Counted from the stretch's first letter, positions 51,914 through 61,105 are shown. The stretch is 64,000 nt of DNA from Prorocentrum cordatum (GCA_963575745.1 CAUYUJ010009558.1:201779-265778), one strand, 5' to 3'. Translations and numbers: made by a program. The notes: generated from the letters alone by a model not told the origin.

Positions 51914-52921
51914 GTGTCGTGGTCAGGCCGCCGCTGGCGTTGCGATGCTTGTGGATGCAAGAAGAACCTCGAGGGTTGGATCGCCTGCAAGCACTGCGGC
52001 GAGATGCGTGAAGGCTTGCAGGGCTGGCCGAAGCCGGGGACCCACTGGCCTGCCCTCAAGCCTGGGCTGGTGCCTGCTCCTGGCGGCCATGGTGGCGCTG
52101 GTGGGCAACCAGGCGGTGGCGGCTCAGCTTCAGCCCAGTTGTCTGAGTCCGAGCTGCGCACGCTCATCGGCCTGTGCGAGAAGTCGGGCGACGGCGAAGC
52201 GGCCTCCCGCCACAAGTCCGCGCTCGACAAGCTGCTCCGCACCTCCACGCCCGCCCCCGTCCAGCAGCGCGCGGCCAAGGCCCACAGCAGCGTGCAGTAC
52301 TGGGAGCGCAAGCTGTCCACGGAGCTCGACAAGCTCACCAAGCTCGAGAGGCAGGTGGAGGAGCAGAAGGTTGCGACGGCAGCTGCTCAGCAGTCCTTGC
52401 AGGCGGCCGACGACAACTACAAGGACCTGGTCCGAGAGCTGGCTGGGAACGTGGTCGACCACACCCCCGCAGTGCCGCTCGGCCGCGCCAAGGTGGACGT
52501 GTCGGAGCTCATGCAGGGTTCGTGCAATGTGCTGGATATGGTCTCGCTGGACTCGATCTTCCTCTTCGACGAGGGCGAGTACGAGGTGTCCGACGACGAC
52601 AAGGAGCAAATGGCAGCTCGGCGGGCAGCGCTCAATGAGCAGTTCCGCGAGGCGTGCAACTCCCTCTTCAAAGGGGCGCTGGAGAAGGCCCAGGCTGCCC
52701 GCGAGGAGCAGGCCAAGCATGTGCAGCGTCTTGGCAAGAAGAGGAAGGGCGAGGACGGTGCGGCCGTGGCTGGCGGCGGCGCTGGGTCCACCTCGGCGGG
52801 CCCGCCCGACGGCGAGGGGGTCAAGATGCCTGGCGACTCCAGTGAGGCACCTCCCGACGTCCGAGCTCGTGCTGAGGCCGCCCTGGGCGCCACAAAGTGC
52901 CCGTTGCCCCCTCCCGCGTGA
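51914..52921 (+). CDS. LINE ORF1: zinc-finger and coiled-coil protein
   Basis: About 335 codons. The N-terminus has a RanBP2-type zinc-ribbon pattern (WRCDACGCKKN...CKHCGE; W-x-C-x2-C-x4-N-x6-C-x2-C), expected to bind RNA or protein. A helical, charged middle (about residues 125-180, KLSTELDKLTKLERQVEEQK) looks like a coiled coil. A second acidic/helical part and a basic KKRKGED segment precede a Pro/Gly-rich tail. By analogy with other LINEs it would bind element RNA. The frame opens after a TAA at 51,905 and the listed start is GTG; no ATG precedes the zinc ribbon, and the first (in CGEMREG) would delete most of it. Non-AUG initiation or a 5' joining event is therefore needed. ORF2 lies in the same frame after two in-frame stops (TGA 52,919 and TAG 52,985). 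Confidence 0.75.
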   Translation: MSWSGRRWRCDACGCKKNLEGWIACKHCGEMREGLQGWPKPGTHWPALKPGLVPAPGGHGGAGGQPGGGGSASAQLSESELRTLIGLCEKSGDGEAASRHKSALDKLLRTSTPAPVQQRAAKAHSSVQYWERKLSTELDKLTKLERQVEEQKVATAAAQQSLQAADDNYKDLVRELAGNVVDHTPAVPLGRAKVDVSELMQGSCNVLDMVSLDSIFLFDEGEYEVSDDDKEQMAARRAALNEQFREACNSLFKGALEKAQAAREEQAKHVQRLGKKRKGEDGAAVAGGGAGSTSAGPPDGEGVKMPGDSSEAPPDVRARAEAALGATKCPLPPPA

Positions 52922-53037
52922 CTCCTTTGGGAGCGCGGGCAGGGGGGCCCATCTGTCCTTTTCTTCCCAGCCTCCACGCTGGGCTAGCTTGAATCGAGCG
53001 GAGCTCGAGGATCGCCTGGCCCTATCTATTCGTTCTC

Positions 53038-53040
<3 letters not shown>

Positions 53041-53070
<30 letters not shown>
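53041..53070 (+). repeat. (AT)15 in the ORF1-ORF2 spacer
   Basis: Fifteen AT units followed by AG. The ORF2 frame is open across it from 52,988, so length changes here would shift any upstream-initiated reading. Confidence 0.9.
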
Positions 53071-53072
<2 letters not shown>

Positions 53073-53080
53073 CTTCGCTG

Positions 53081-56000
53081 TTGTGTTCCGCCAACAGCAC
53101 CCCAGGCGTCTGCAAACAGGGGGACTTTTGCAAAAAGGGGGCAGGTGTCCTGCCCAATCTTGCGTTTTCCCCTGTCGGCCAGCAGGCTCCTGGTCCCTCA
53201 GGTGCGTTTTCTCGACCTGAAAGTTTTGAAGTGTTTAGGGCCCCCCCAGCCCCTGGGGGGGATGCCATCAACCTGAAGATTGTCACTTGCAACTGCACGG
53301 CCTGGAGTTCTGCTAAGGATTGGCTCTTGCAGACGGCGGCGCACGTGGTGTTGCTCCAGGAGCACCACTTGCTCGCGCACCAGACCTTAGATGCTCAGCG
53401 CTGGGCCCTTAATCACGGTTGGAAATCGATCTTCGGGAGTGCTAAGGCTTCGTCCGACTTAGGTACCTCTGGAGGTGTGGCTATTCTAGCTCGTGCTGGC
53501 CTGGGCCTACATTGGCCCCCAGGGGGTTATGAGGTTGAAGACTCTCGTGCTGTTGCAGGGGTTGTTCATGTTGGGGATCTTCCTCCCATCCTGTGCATCT
53601 CCTGCTACTTGTCGTGCTGCGAGGGCCTGTCCGACAGGAATTTGGCCCTGCGTTCGAAGATCGGCTCGATGGCCAGCAGCAGCCTCAGCAGTTTCGTGAT
53701 CGGAGGCGATTTCAATATGGAGCCCTCGCTGCTTGACGACACCAATTTCGTTCAGCAGTTAGAGGGCCAGGTGATCACGGCAGGTGTGTCCACCTGCCTT
53801 AGCTCAGCTGGCGGAAAGGTGTATGATTTTTTCGTGGTGTCTGGTGGTTTGTCCAAAGGTATCAGGGAGACGTGGGTCGACAGGTTTGCTCCGACGTCTC
53901 CCCACTCGCCCGCGGGGGTCGATTTCCATACCAGGCTTGCCGATCTCAGAGTTTTACAGTTCAGGAAGCCTCCTCCTTTGCCTGTGGAAGTCCCTGTCGG
54001 GCCTGGACCAGAGCCCCAGGACTGGGATTCTACGCTGGACTTGGCATATGAAGTCCTCGTTTGCGCCCGTCGGGGTTCTCTGGATGCTCACTACGGGCTC
54101 ACCGACTTGTATAGGCGATGGGCCAACCTCGCCGAAGCCGAGCTTGCTGATCAACTCCAGGTTAAGCTCCCCCAGACTGGGTGTCGAGGAGAGATTCCCA
54201 AGGCCTGGTGGGTTCCTGTTTTGGGGCGTGACCTGCGGCCAGCTCGTCATCCTGAACTTTTTGTTTGTAGATGGCTTTCTCAGAGTTTCAGGGATTGGAC
54301 CACTTCCTGGAGGTCCTTGCATCACAAATGTTCTGGTGGGATCCCTATCATGAGTGCCAAGAAGGTTCTCGAGTACCCATCGCCGTTCATTCAGAAGCAT
54401 ATGGGGTCTGGAGCTATCTTCGAGGCCCACCGTAGAGTCTTGGACTTCATTAGGCAGGACAAGGTCACCCTGGAGGCCATAGGCGGCGTGTCCATCGAGT
54501 TAGCTGACCTTCTGGACTCGACCGCCAAGGCGGCTCGAGCTGCAGGTGAGCGGTCGTGGAAGGAGTGGCTTCTAAGGGACATTGACCAGGGGGGCGGCCG
54601 CAATGCGCACGCCTGGACGCGTCCTGTAGAGGCTTGGGTCCCCTCCACGACCCTCAGTGCTGCGGGCCAGGTTGTGTCCGATCCTCGTTCCCTTCTGCGT
54701 GCTGAAGGGGGGCGTTTTCAGAAGCTATGGCTGGCCGAAACCGAGCTGTTCGAGTTTATGGACCCCAAGCCCTTCCAACCCCTTGAACATCTTCCCCTTG
54801 TTTCGCCCGAGTTCTTGAGGGAGAAGAGCAGGGGTTATTCCAGGCGGTCGGCTGTGTCGGTTGACGGCTTTCACCTTCGGCATTACTCGCTTCTGTGTGA
54901 CAAAGCCCTGCAAGTTGTCTCGTTGCTTTTCGCCATCATGGAGACGATGGCCGTTTTGCCTGAGCAGCTTCGTTTAGTCATGCTGGCAATGCTGGCCAAG
55001 CCGTCTGGCGGCCTCCGCCCCATAGGCATCTTCACCTCGCCCTACAGACTTTGGGGGAGATGCAGGAGGAGGGAGGCGATGATGTGGGAGGAGGCCAACC
55101 AGCATGCTATGTTCGCTGCATATGGTTTCAAGTCGGCTTCGGACGTGGTCTGGCGGCAGACTACTAAGAGTGAAGGGGCTGCGCAGCTTGGCAAGTGCTC
55201 GGCGACCCTCCTCTGGGACATGTATAAGTTTTACGAAACCATGGATCTTGAGGACCTCGCTACTAGATGCGATGAGTTGGGGTTCCCCCAGGTTGTTTCC
55301 AGACTCTGCATCGCGGCCTATCGGGCCCCCTGTTACCTGAACATCAGTGGTTTCATCCAGGGGCCGTACCTGGCGATTCGTGGTGTCATTGCTGGATGCA
55401 GTATTGCCACCAGTTTTGTCAGGGCCTATTACATGAAAGCCTTTTTGAATGTCGAGCTGCACCCGTCTTCGGTCCTGGATCTCTACATTGACGACCTGGG
55501 CCTGTCTGCCCAGGGTAGTTTCCATGAAGTTTATTCGGCCATCACCGTTGGGGCTGTGGGCTTGTTCAAGGCTGTGGAGGCCGATATCAAGTGCAAGGTC
55601 GCCCCCGACAAGGCGAGCCTCGTATGCAGTCAGCGGCGTCTTGGGGATAAACTCCTGGCCTTCTTGGGCGTCTGGGCTGGCCCTGGTGGGACCTCCTCGG
55701 CTGTCAACCTGGGGACTGACGACACCGCTGGTCTGCCTAGGAGGGTCAAGGGCCGTTGTAGGAAAGCCAAGCAGCGCCGCTCCACCTTCGACAAGCGTGT
55801 CAACAGGATCTGCAAACAGCGTCAGGTCCTGGGCCGTTCTGCTAAGAAGATCTTCACCAGTGGGGCCTTGGCTGGGTTAAATTTTGGCTGCGAGATTCAC
55901 GGAGTCAGCGACTCTGAGCTTGGCCACATTCGCCGTCAAGCGGGTAAATGTATCAGACCGTCTTGTGGCGGGCGTAGCCTCTCCTCTGCTTTGGTTTGCG

Positions 56001-57676
56001 AGGATGACCCCACGTACTATGGGATGGTCGCTCCTATCGTTCGTTGGGGGAAGGAGGTGTGGGCGGCCCAGTATCACCAGTACTTGGGGGGTATGACTTT
56101 TAAGGAGCTCAGGAAATGTTGGTCGTCTGTTTTCGAGGGAAAGCTGCAGCCCAAGACATGGCGTTCTGTCGCTGGCCCGATCTCTGCCCTCTTCCTGTCT
56201 GTCAAGCGCATCGGTTGGTCCATGCCCAACTACGCCACCCTCGCCATGCATGACGGCACACCAGTCTCCCTCACCTTCGTCAGCCCTACCCTCTTGAAGG
56301 ACATCCTCAGGCGGGCGGTTGTTAGGGACCTGGAGATGCATGTGGGAAGGAGTTTGGACGTTGGGTGGGATAGGGCTTGCTTCGATATCTGCAAGAGCCA
56401 GCTTCGTTCGAAGAAATATTCTGCTCTGGAGAAGGGTTCGATCAGGAACCTGTGCTGCGGTGGAGCCTGGACAGCCGACAGAGCCGCTGAGGTGGGCTAC
56501 CAGCTCAGCGTCGAGCAGTTGCTCTGCCCACTATGTCGTGCTCATCCAGACTCTGTGCATCACAGGCTTTATGTGTGCCCAGCTGTTTCTGAGACCCGCA
56601 GCGAGCTTATTCCTCCAGAGATCCTTGAGATTGCCCTGGGTCCGCTGTCGGATGGGGATCGCATCCTTTTCGATCGGGGGATCTTCGAGCATCCCGAATC
56701 GTTCTGGCCTAGGGCCCTTAGCTCGGGGGGTGGGGCCATCCTGCCAGCTACCGAGGAAGAGGACTTCTCGGAGGAGCTCGCTAATGGGGACCTGCAGGGT
56801 AGTATCTATGTTGATGGGAGTTGTTTTTGGCATCCCATCCCAGAACTTTCAAGGGCGGGCTGGGGGGTTTGCATGGTCTCCCCCCAGGGCTCCCTCCTGT
56901 GCGCCCTGCATGGCCCTGTGCACCACCCGATTAGCCAGATAGCACCAGCTGGGGAGTATTGTGCCCTCGCCATGGCCGCTCTCCATGCTGTTGCCAATTC
57001 TGAAGTTTTTTCTGACTGCCTTGCGGTAGTTAATCATTTCCGCCTGCCCCCCAGCGAACGTGTTTCGTTCAGGAGGCGTTATGCTGGCCAGTTCCTGTAT
57101 ATCAATAATGCCCCGTTTGTCCAGTCTGTGGTGAAAGTTAAAGCCCACCAGGACAAGGACGAGTCGGGCATTTCGGATGATGAGAGAATCCGCAGGGTCG
57201 GTAACGATTTCGCCGACAAAGCTGCGCAGCGCGGGGCCCGCTCTCACCCCCAACCTTCGCCCGAAGAAGAAGAGCGAGTGAACCGTGCTGTCAAGATTAG
57301 TAAAGTTGTGTGCCGACTAGCGGCCAAGTTGCTCCCAATGTGGCCACGATTGAACTTGGAGGGTGCTCCGTTTGTCGCTCCTTGTCGCACCACCCGTGGT
57401 CCCGAGGAGCCCGTGGTCCAGCATCAGTGGCAGTGGCAACACTCTGTGTGGAGGTGCGTTGTTTGCAGGTTAGGCTCTCGTTCTTGTGTCAAGCCGCCTG
57501 GTGGTTCGTGCACCGGCGTTGCCAGAGCAGATCTGGACATCGCCGACTCTCTTTCGCACAGCGTTGTTATTCTGCCGTGCACTGATGGTTCTGATTTTTA
57601 TTTCTGCCCCAAGTGCGGGGGATTTTATGCATCAAGCTGTGTTTGTCAAGACTGCTTTGTCCAAGGAATGTCCTAA
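53081..57676 (+). CDS. LINE ORF2: endonuclease, reverse transcriptase, RNase H
   Basis: About 1,531 codons, uninterrupted. Residues 64-285 form an AP-type endonuclease (Glu in LLQEHHLL near 94; GGDFNMEPS near 208-216; YDFFVVS; SPHSPAG). The reverse transcriptase spans roughly 575-870: KPSGGLRPIG, motif A LLWDMYKFYETMD (Asp 713), motif B RGVIAGCSIATSF, motif C YIDD (802-805). A CPLCRAH...H...CP zinc finger lies near 1,148. RNase H covers about 1,240-1,385 (IYVDGSC, GEYCALA, FSDCLAVV, VKAHQD, GNDFADKAA) with its catalytic residues present. The C-terminus has two cysteine clusters (WRCVVC; CPKCGGFYASSCVCQDC). It would nick target DNA, copy the element RNA and remove it. The listed start is TTG, and the first in-frame ATG is codon 197, inside the endonuclease, so normal AUG initiation would destroy that domain. 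Confidence 0.9.
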   Translation: MCSANSTPGVCKQGDFCKKGAGVLPNLAFSPVGQQAPGPSGAFSRPESFEVFRAPPAPGGDAINLKIVTCNCTAWSSAKDWLLQTAAHVVLLQEHHLLAHQTLDAQRWALNHGWKSIFGSAKASSDLGTSGGVAILARAGLGLHWPPGGYEVEDSRAVAGVVHVGDLPPILCISCYLSCCEGLSDRNLALRSKIGSMASSSLSSFVIGGDFNMEPSLLDDTNFVQQLEGQVITAGVSTCLSSAGGKVYDFFVVSGGLSKGIRETWVDRFAPTSPHSPAGVDFHTRLADLRVLQFRKPPPLPVEVPVGPGPEPQDWDSTLDLAYEVLVCARRGSLDAHYGLTDLYRRWANLAEAELADQLQVKLPQTGCRGEIPKAWWVPVLGRDLRPARHPELFVCRWLSQSFRDWTTSWRSLHHKCSGGIPIMSAKKVLEYPSPFIQKHMGSGAIFEAHRRVLDFIRQDKVTLEAIGGVSIELADLLDSTAKAARAAGERSWKEWLLRDIDQGGGRNAHAWTRPVEAWVPSTTLSAAGQVVSDPRSLLRAEGGRFQKLWLAETELFEFMDPKPFQPLEHLPLVSPEFLREKSRGYSRRSAVSVDGFHLRHYSLLCDKALQVVSLLFAIMETMAVLPEQLRLVMLAMLAKPSGGLRPIGIFTSPYRLWGRCRRREAMMWEEANQHAMFAAYGFKSASDVVWRQTTKSEGAAQLGKCSATLLWDMYKFYETMDLEDLATRCDELGFPQVVSRLCIAAYRAPCYLNISGFIQGPYLAIRGVIAGCSIATSFVRAYYMKAFLNVELHPSSVLDLYIDDLGLSAQGSFHEVYSAITVGAVGLFKAVEADIKCKVAPDKASLVCSQRRLGDKLLAFLGVWAGPGGTSSAVNLGTDDTAGLPRRVKGRCRKAKQRRSTFDKRVNRICKQRQVLGRSAKKIFTSGALAGLNFGCEIHGVSDSELGHIRRQAGKCIRPSCGGRSLSSALVCEDDPTYYGMVAPIVRWGKEVWAAQYHQYLGGMTFKELRKCWSSVFEGKLQPKTWRSVAGPISALFLSVKRIGWSMPNYATLAMHDGTPVSLTFVSPTLLKDILRRAVVRDLEMHVGRSLDVGWDRACFDICKSQLRSKKYSALEKGSIRNLCCGGAWTADRAAEVGYQLSVEQLLCPLCRAHPDSVHHRLYVCPAVSETRSELIPPEILEIALGPLSDGDRILFDRGIFEHPESFWPRALSSGGGAILPATEEEDFSEELANGDLQGSIYVDGSCFWHPIPELSRAGWGVCMVSPQGSLLCALHGPVHHPISQIAPAGEYCALAMAALHAVANSEVFSDCLAVVNHFRLPPSERVSFRRRYAGQFLYINNAPFVQSVVKVKAHQDKDESGISDDERIRRVGNDFADKAAQRGARSHPQPSPEEEERVNRAVKISKVVCRLAAKLLPMWPRLNLEGAPFVAPCRTTRGPEEPVVQHQWQWQHSVWRCVVCRLGSRSCVKPPGGSCTGVARADLDIADSLSHSVVILPCTDGSDFYFCPKCGGFYASSCVCQDCFVQGMS

Positions 57677-58240
57677 CGAGTTGCGCGGCCATGGCCGCAC
57701 GAATTTTAACAAAGTCATGCAAGGCCGCCACCCAAGGAAGAACCTGGGGGTAGGCCGACCTGAAGAGTTGCCAGCAGGGGCGTTTCCCGCCCTTGCGCCC
57801 TCGTCTTTGCCCGTCCCCAACTTTTGAACGGATTGTTCGAAATCATTGGTCTCAGAGCGCTTTCCCTTTCTAGGGATGTGTTTTAGTTTTGTCTCGTCCC
57901 CCTTGCGGGGGTCGAGGAGCATCCAGCCTTTTGGCGTCGTGTTGCGGCCCAACCGTGTGCTCGCTCTGCCATCAGCGTGGAGCGAACGCAGCAGGCTGAG
58001 ATGGTTTTCCCCCTGCTCCCCCCAATGCGGGTGTGGGCGAGGGGGGTGCCGCTGTTTCCACGGCACTGCGGGACTGGCAGCCGTACGGCGTGAGTCCCCC
58101 CGCAGTTGCCGTGACGTCAGCGGCGGGGCAGGGCTGGTGGCGTAAGTGGCATGAGGCGCCACCCAGCCTTGCCCCTCCTCTGGGGGGAGGCGCCGTCCCC
58201 CCAGAGAGTACGGCTTGGCAGTTGTTGATGTTAAAAAAAA

Positions 58241-58274
58241 TCCTCCTCCTCCTCGTCCTCCTCCTCCTCCTCCT
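58241..58274 (+). repeat. (TCC)n microsatellite, right flank of LINE copy 1
   Basis: Follows A8 directly. It carries CCTCCTCCTCG at 58,245-58,255, matching the left flank. Confidence 0.85.
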
Positions 58275-58299
58275 GCCCCCGACTGGCTTCTCATCCCAA

Positions 58300-58485
58300 G
58301 CATACAGCGGAGGCCAGTCCACAAGAAACCTGCTACAGGAAGCCTAACCCTGAGACCCCAGGACGCCCCTCGACGCTTGGTGGGCACGTCACGCTCTCCA
58401 TGGCAAAACCACCGAAACCCAAGGAACCCAGGGCACCCTGGAGGCACGCAGGGTGCTTCTTGGCATGGGCCGCCACTGCAAGCTC
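58300..58485 (+). repeat. Interspersed repeat (CCAGGGCACCCTGGAGGC family), copy 2
   Basis: Aligns with 31,870-32,045 across CACAAGAAACC, AACCCTGAGACCCCAGG, GTCACGCTCTCCATGGCAAA and CAGGGCACCCTGGAGGCA. Confidence 0.55.
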
Positions 58486-58630
58486 TGCGACGGACTTTCA
58501 GGGGGCGAACAGGGCCGCCCCGTGCTGTGCTCACGGGCGCGGGCCAGTCTGGGAGGGCGCCGGCGGGCAACGCAAAGCACCGCCGGCCGAACGGCGGGAG
58601 GGGGATAGCCAGGCGGGCCCGGCGCTGGGA

Positions 58631-58830
58631 CGGAGGTAGGGAAACAAACACTGACAGATACATACAACTCGGAGGTTCGCGCTGATTCCTCGGATCGGCG
58701 CTCGCCCACCTCCTTGGCGCGCGGAGCGTGCCAGGGGCGGCGCCCGAGACGACGCCGGGGGGCTCCAGCGCCGATCCGAGAAATCCGCGCGGGCCTCCGA
58801 GAATTTATGTTTACGTCATTGTTTGTTCCC
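58631..58830 (-). mobile_element. Foldback hairpin family copy f
   Basis: A 200-bp palindrome. The outer arms (minus sense) GGGAACAAACAATGACGTAA and their inverse are well kept, and the inner arms CTCGGATCGGCGCT / AGCGCCGATCCGAG are the sub-type seen in copy c. It is flanked by TCCCAG duplicates (minus sense; plus CTGGGA at 58,625-58,630 and 58,831-58,836). The minus-sense 3' end TTTCCCTACCTCCGTCCCAG is a good acceptor-like sequence. Confidence 0.75.
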
Positions 58831-58841
58831 CTGGGAGGGTT

Positions 58842-59400
58842 GCCAGAAATCGGGGCGGCCGGTGCGTTGCCATGTGTTTGCCGTCCCTGGAGCTGTCGGC
58901 CTCGGGCCTCGGCGGTGCCTGGGCCCACCGCCTGGGCTTACTTTACGGTAGCCGCAGTTGGTTATCCTCCTCCTCCTCCTTCTCCTCCTCCTCCTCCTCC
59001 TCCTCCTCCTCCTCCTCCTCCTCCTCCTCCTCCTCTCCTCTTCCTCATCCGCCTCCTCCTCCTCCTCCTCCTCATGCTCCTCCTCCTCCTCCTCCTCTTG
59101 TTGGCGTCCGCATGCACGTCCGACGATGCTGGGCAATCGCGCCAGAAAGTCTGCAATGCTCCTCACACGCCTGAGCAAGTCGTCGCACTGTTGTTGTGTA
59201 TTTGCGCGACATGGTCGAACCCCACTGACTTCGATTCTAGTCTTGCGGGTTCGAAGCGAGCCAGAAAACAGTCGTTGCGTTCGTGGGGTGCAGCATCGGA
59301 GTCTTCGAGTCTGGCGTTGGGAGAAGACATTGTCTGCGTCACGGGGTCCGTGCACACTCCCTGTGCTCCTACACCGAGTCGAGCATGCGCACGGCAGTTC
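58842..59400 (-). CDS. Gene E candidate: weak minus-strand coding region around a TCC tract
   Basis: Upstream of hairpin copy f on the minus strand, one frame contains TQQQCDDLLRRVRSIADFLA and RLPSIVGRACGRQQ before entering the TCC microsatellite (poly-Glu), and again RPDFWQPSQ next to the hairpin. Downstream of the hairpin a frame begins RRARLAIPLPPFGRRCF. The arrangement resembles genes A and B, but frames, boundaries and product are unresolved; a decayed retroelement is possible. Confidence 0.25.
58966..59098. repeat. (TCC)n microsatellite
   Basis: TCC array with CTT and CGC interruptions. A shorter TCC run is at 59,456-59,490. No gene is supported from 59,491 to 59,765. Confidence 0.9.
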
Positions 59401-59765
59401 AAGCTAGCCGCCCCCCTGCCACGGGCCATTGTTAAAGCGGTACTGCTGCTTGTTCCTCCTCCTCCTCCTCCTCCTCCTTTTCCTCCTCCCCCTCCTCGCC
59501 TCCGAGGAGGACCCATCGAAAAGGCATCGGCAAACCTCCTCCGCCCGCTGGGCCCCAATCGGCCACGCAGCCAGCCGCACGCTGCCCGGGGGCCCCTCTT
59601 CACGATCGGCCGCTTCCAGCCGGGCCCAGCAAGGGGGAGGGGGGCCCCGCGTGGATGTGTCGTCTCTGCGCTCCTCGCCGTGAGCGCCCGCCGCGGGTGC
59701 CGACGGCACAGCAGCAGAGCGGGCTGCAGCGGAGAAGCCCAGGGTGTCTTGCGCCGGCGGCCAAC

Positions 59766-59948
59766 CCAAGGGGGGGCGTGAGGAGGGGCGGGAAGGCTCG
59801 GAAGTGCCCCGGCCTGCTGAGAAGGTGTCTAAGCCTCCCCCGAAGACACAGAAAACCGCTCAGAAGGCCGGAGGGCTTCTGAGAAGCTGCGCCGCCTTCT
59901 GAGAAGGCCTTATCCTTCTCACTTCCCCCCCTCGCGCACCGCCGTTTA
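59766..59948. mobile_element. Inverted-repeat element with CTTCTGAGAAG units, copy 2
   Basis: Starts GGGGGGCGTGAGGAGGGGCG, ends CCTTCTCACTTCCCCCC; GCTTCTGAGAAGC and CCTTCTGAGAAGG stems inside, as at 33,583-33,793. Confidence 0.6.
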
Positions 59949-60199
59949 GGCAGCAGAGCGCCCCTGAATCCGACGTTCCGGAAAAAAAAGTGCAACATGG
60001 CGAACACGGAGGATGTGGGCCCTGGAGCCAGTTTTTCTTGGGGCACTCTTCGGACCAGATCCAGTCTGCGAGGGCCCTGGCGCCCGAAGCCAGGCAAGAG
60101 ATTGCCCTCTGTGAAAGAGTCGCGACGCCAGGATCTTGGGCGTGGGAGCGCACGGAACCTCTGCGCACCTCGGACGCTGCAGGGGGGGAGGAATCGGCG

Positions 60200-60625
60200 G
60201 CAGGCCCAGGGGAGGGGGGCAGCCGGGAGGGGTGGCAGGCCTGCTCAGAAGGCGGCGGAGGGGGAGGAGGAGGAGGAGGAGGAGGAGGAGGAGGAGGGGG
60301 GGGGAGGGGGAGGAGGAGGAGGAGGAGGAGGAGGAGGAGGAGGGAGGAGGGAGAGAGGAGAGGAAGGAGGAGGAGAGGAGGAGGAGGAGGAGGAGTAGGA
60401 GGAGGAGGAGGAGGAGGAGGAGGAGGAGGAGGAGGAGGAGGAGGGGGGGAGAAGCTTCTCAGAAGCCCTCCGACCTTCTGAGAAGCCTCCTGCGTCCTGG
60501 GAGAAGGCGTGGAGCACCTGCCCAGAAGGCCCAGGGGCTCCCTGGCCTTCTGAGAAGGCCCGCCCCCTGCTGACCGCCCCCCTTCCCCGTGGGCTCGCCG
60601 CCGACTGAGGGGTCGAGTGAGGGAT
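60200..60625. mobile_element. Inverted-repeat element with CTTCTGAGAAG units, copy 3, expanded by (GGA)n
   Basis: Family stems (CTTCTCAGAAGCCC, CCTTCTGAGAAGGCC) and the right end GCTCGCCGCCGACTGAGG are present. About 200 bases of GGA microsatellite (60,250-60,448) sit inside. Confidence 0.6.
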
Positions 60626-61008
60626 CATCTGCAGAATTTATGCATCAAGAAAGAATTCATACTCCCCGTCGAAACTACGCAACAATCAACCCGTAGATCT
60701 ACTCGACTTCTACGATGTTGTTTGCAAGTTCGACGGGCACCTCAATGCTGGGGCGCATCCATTTGCAGACGATCTCCTACGGCCAAAATGCACAGATTTG
60801 GGTGCGCGGTGCAGATGCAGGGGCCTCGGAGAGCCACGTTGGCGTTTTCGGACGGGGCTGGCCAGCGAAGGTTGCCGAGGGTGGGCCGAGCGGGCAATGA
60901 TGCAAGGGTCCACCACCGTGCCCCCGGGCTCTCGGCCCCGACGAGGCCCCCAGGAGGCCCCCAGGAGGCCCAAGAGGCCTCCATGAGACCCCTAAGAGGC
61001 CCCCGAGA
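60626..61008. other. No gene recognised
   Basis: Mixed-composition DNA with a CCCCCAGGAGGCC duplicated phrase near 60,950. No domain or element end. Confidence 0.4.
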
Positions 61009-61105
61009 GCTCCTCCTCCTCTTCCTCCTCTTCCTCATCCTCTTCCTCCTCCCCCTCCTCCTCCTATTCCTCCTCCTACTCCTCTTCCTCCTCCTCCTCC
61101 TCCTC
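61009..61105. repeat. (TCC)n microsatellite
   Basis: TCC/TTCC array. 61,106-61,640 contains a phrase shared with 43,995-44,095 (GGGACCTCAGTGAGGCC, TTCTCGATGACC) and no supported gene. Confidence 0.85.

Larger units (their letters stand above)
51648..58240 (+). mobile_element. LINE copy 1, apparently full length, in a TCC microsatellite
   Basis: A 6.6-kb element with a short 5' leader, ORF1 (51,914-52,921), a spacer with (TA)15, ORF2 (53,081-57,676) and a 560-base 3' region ending in A8 (58,233-58,240). TCC repeats flank both ends, with an 11-bp candidate target duplication CCTCCTCCTCG. Both frames are intact, so this copy may be recent or active. The endonuclease-RT-RNase H order is that of RNase H-bearing LINEs. 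Confidence 0.85.
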
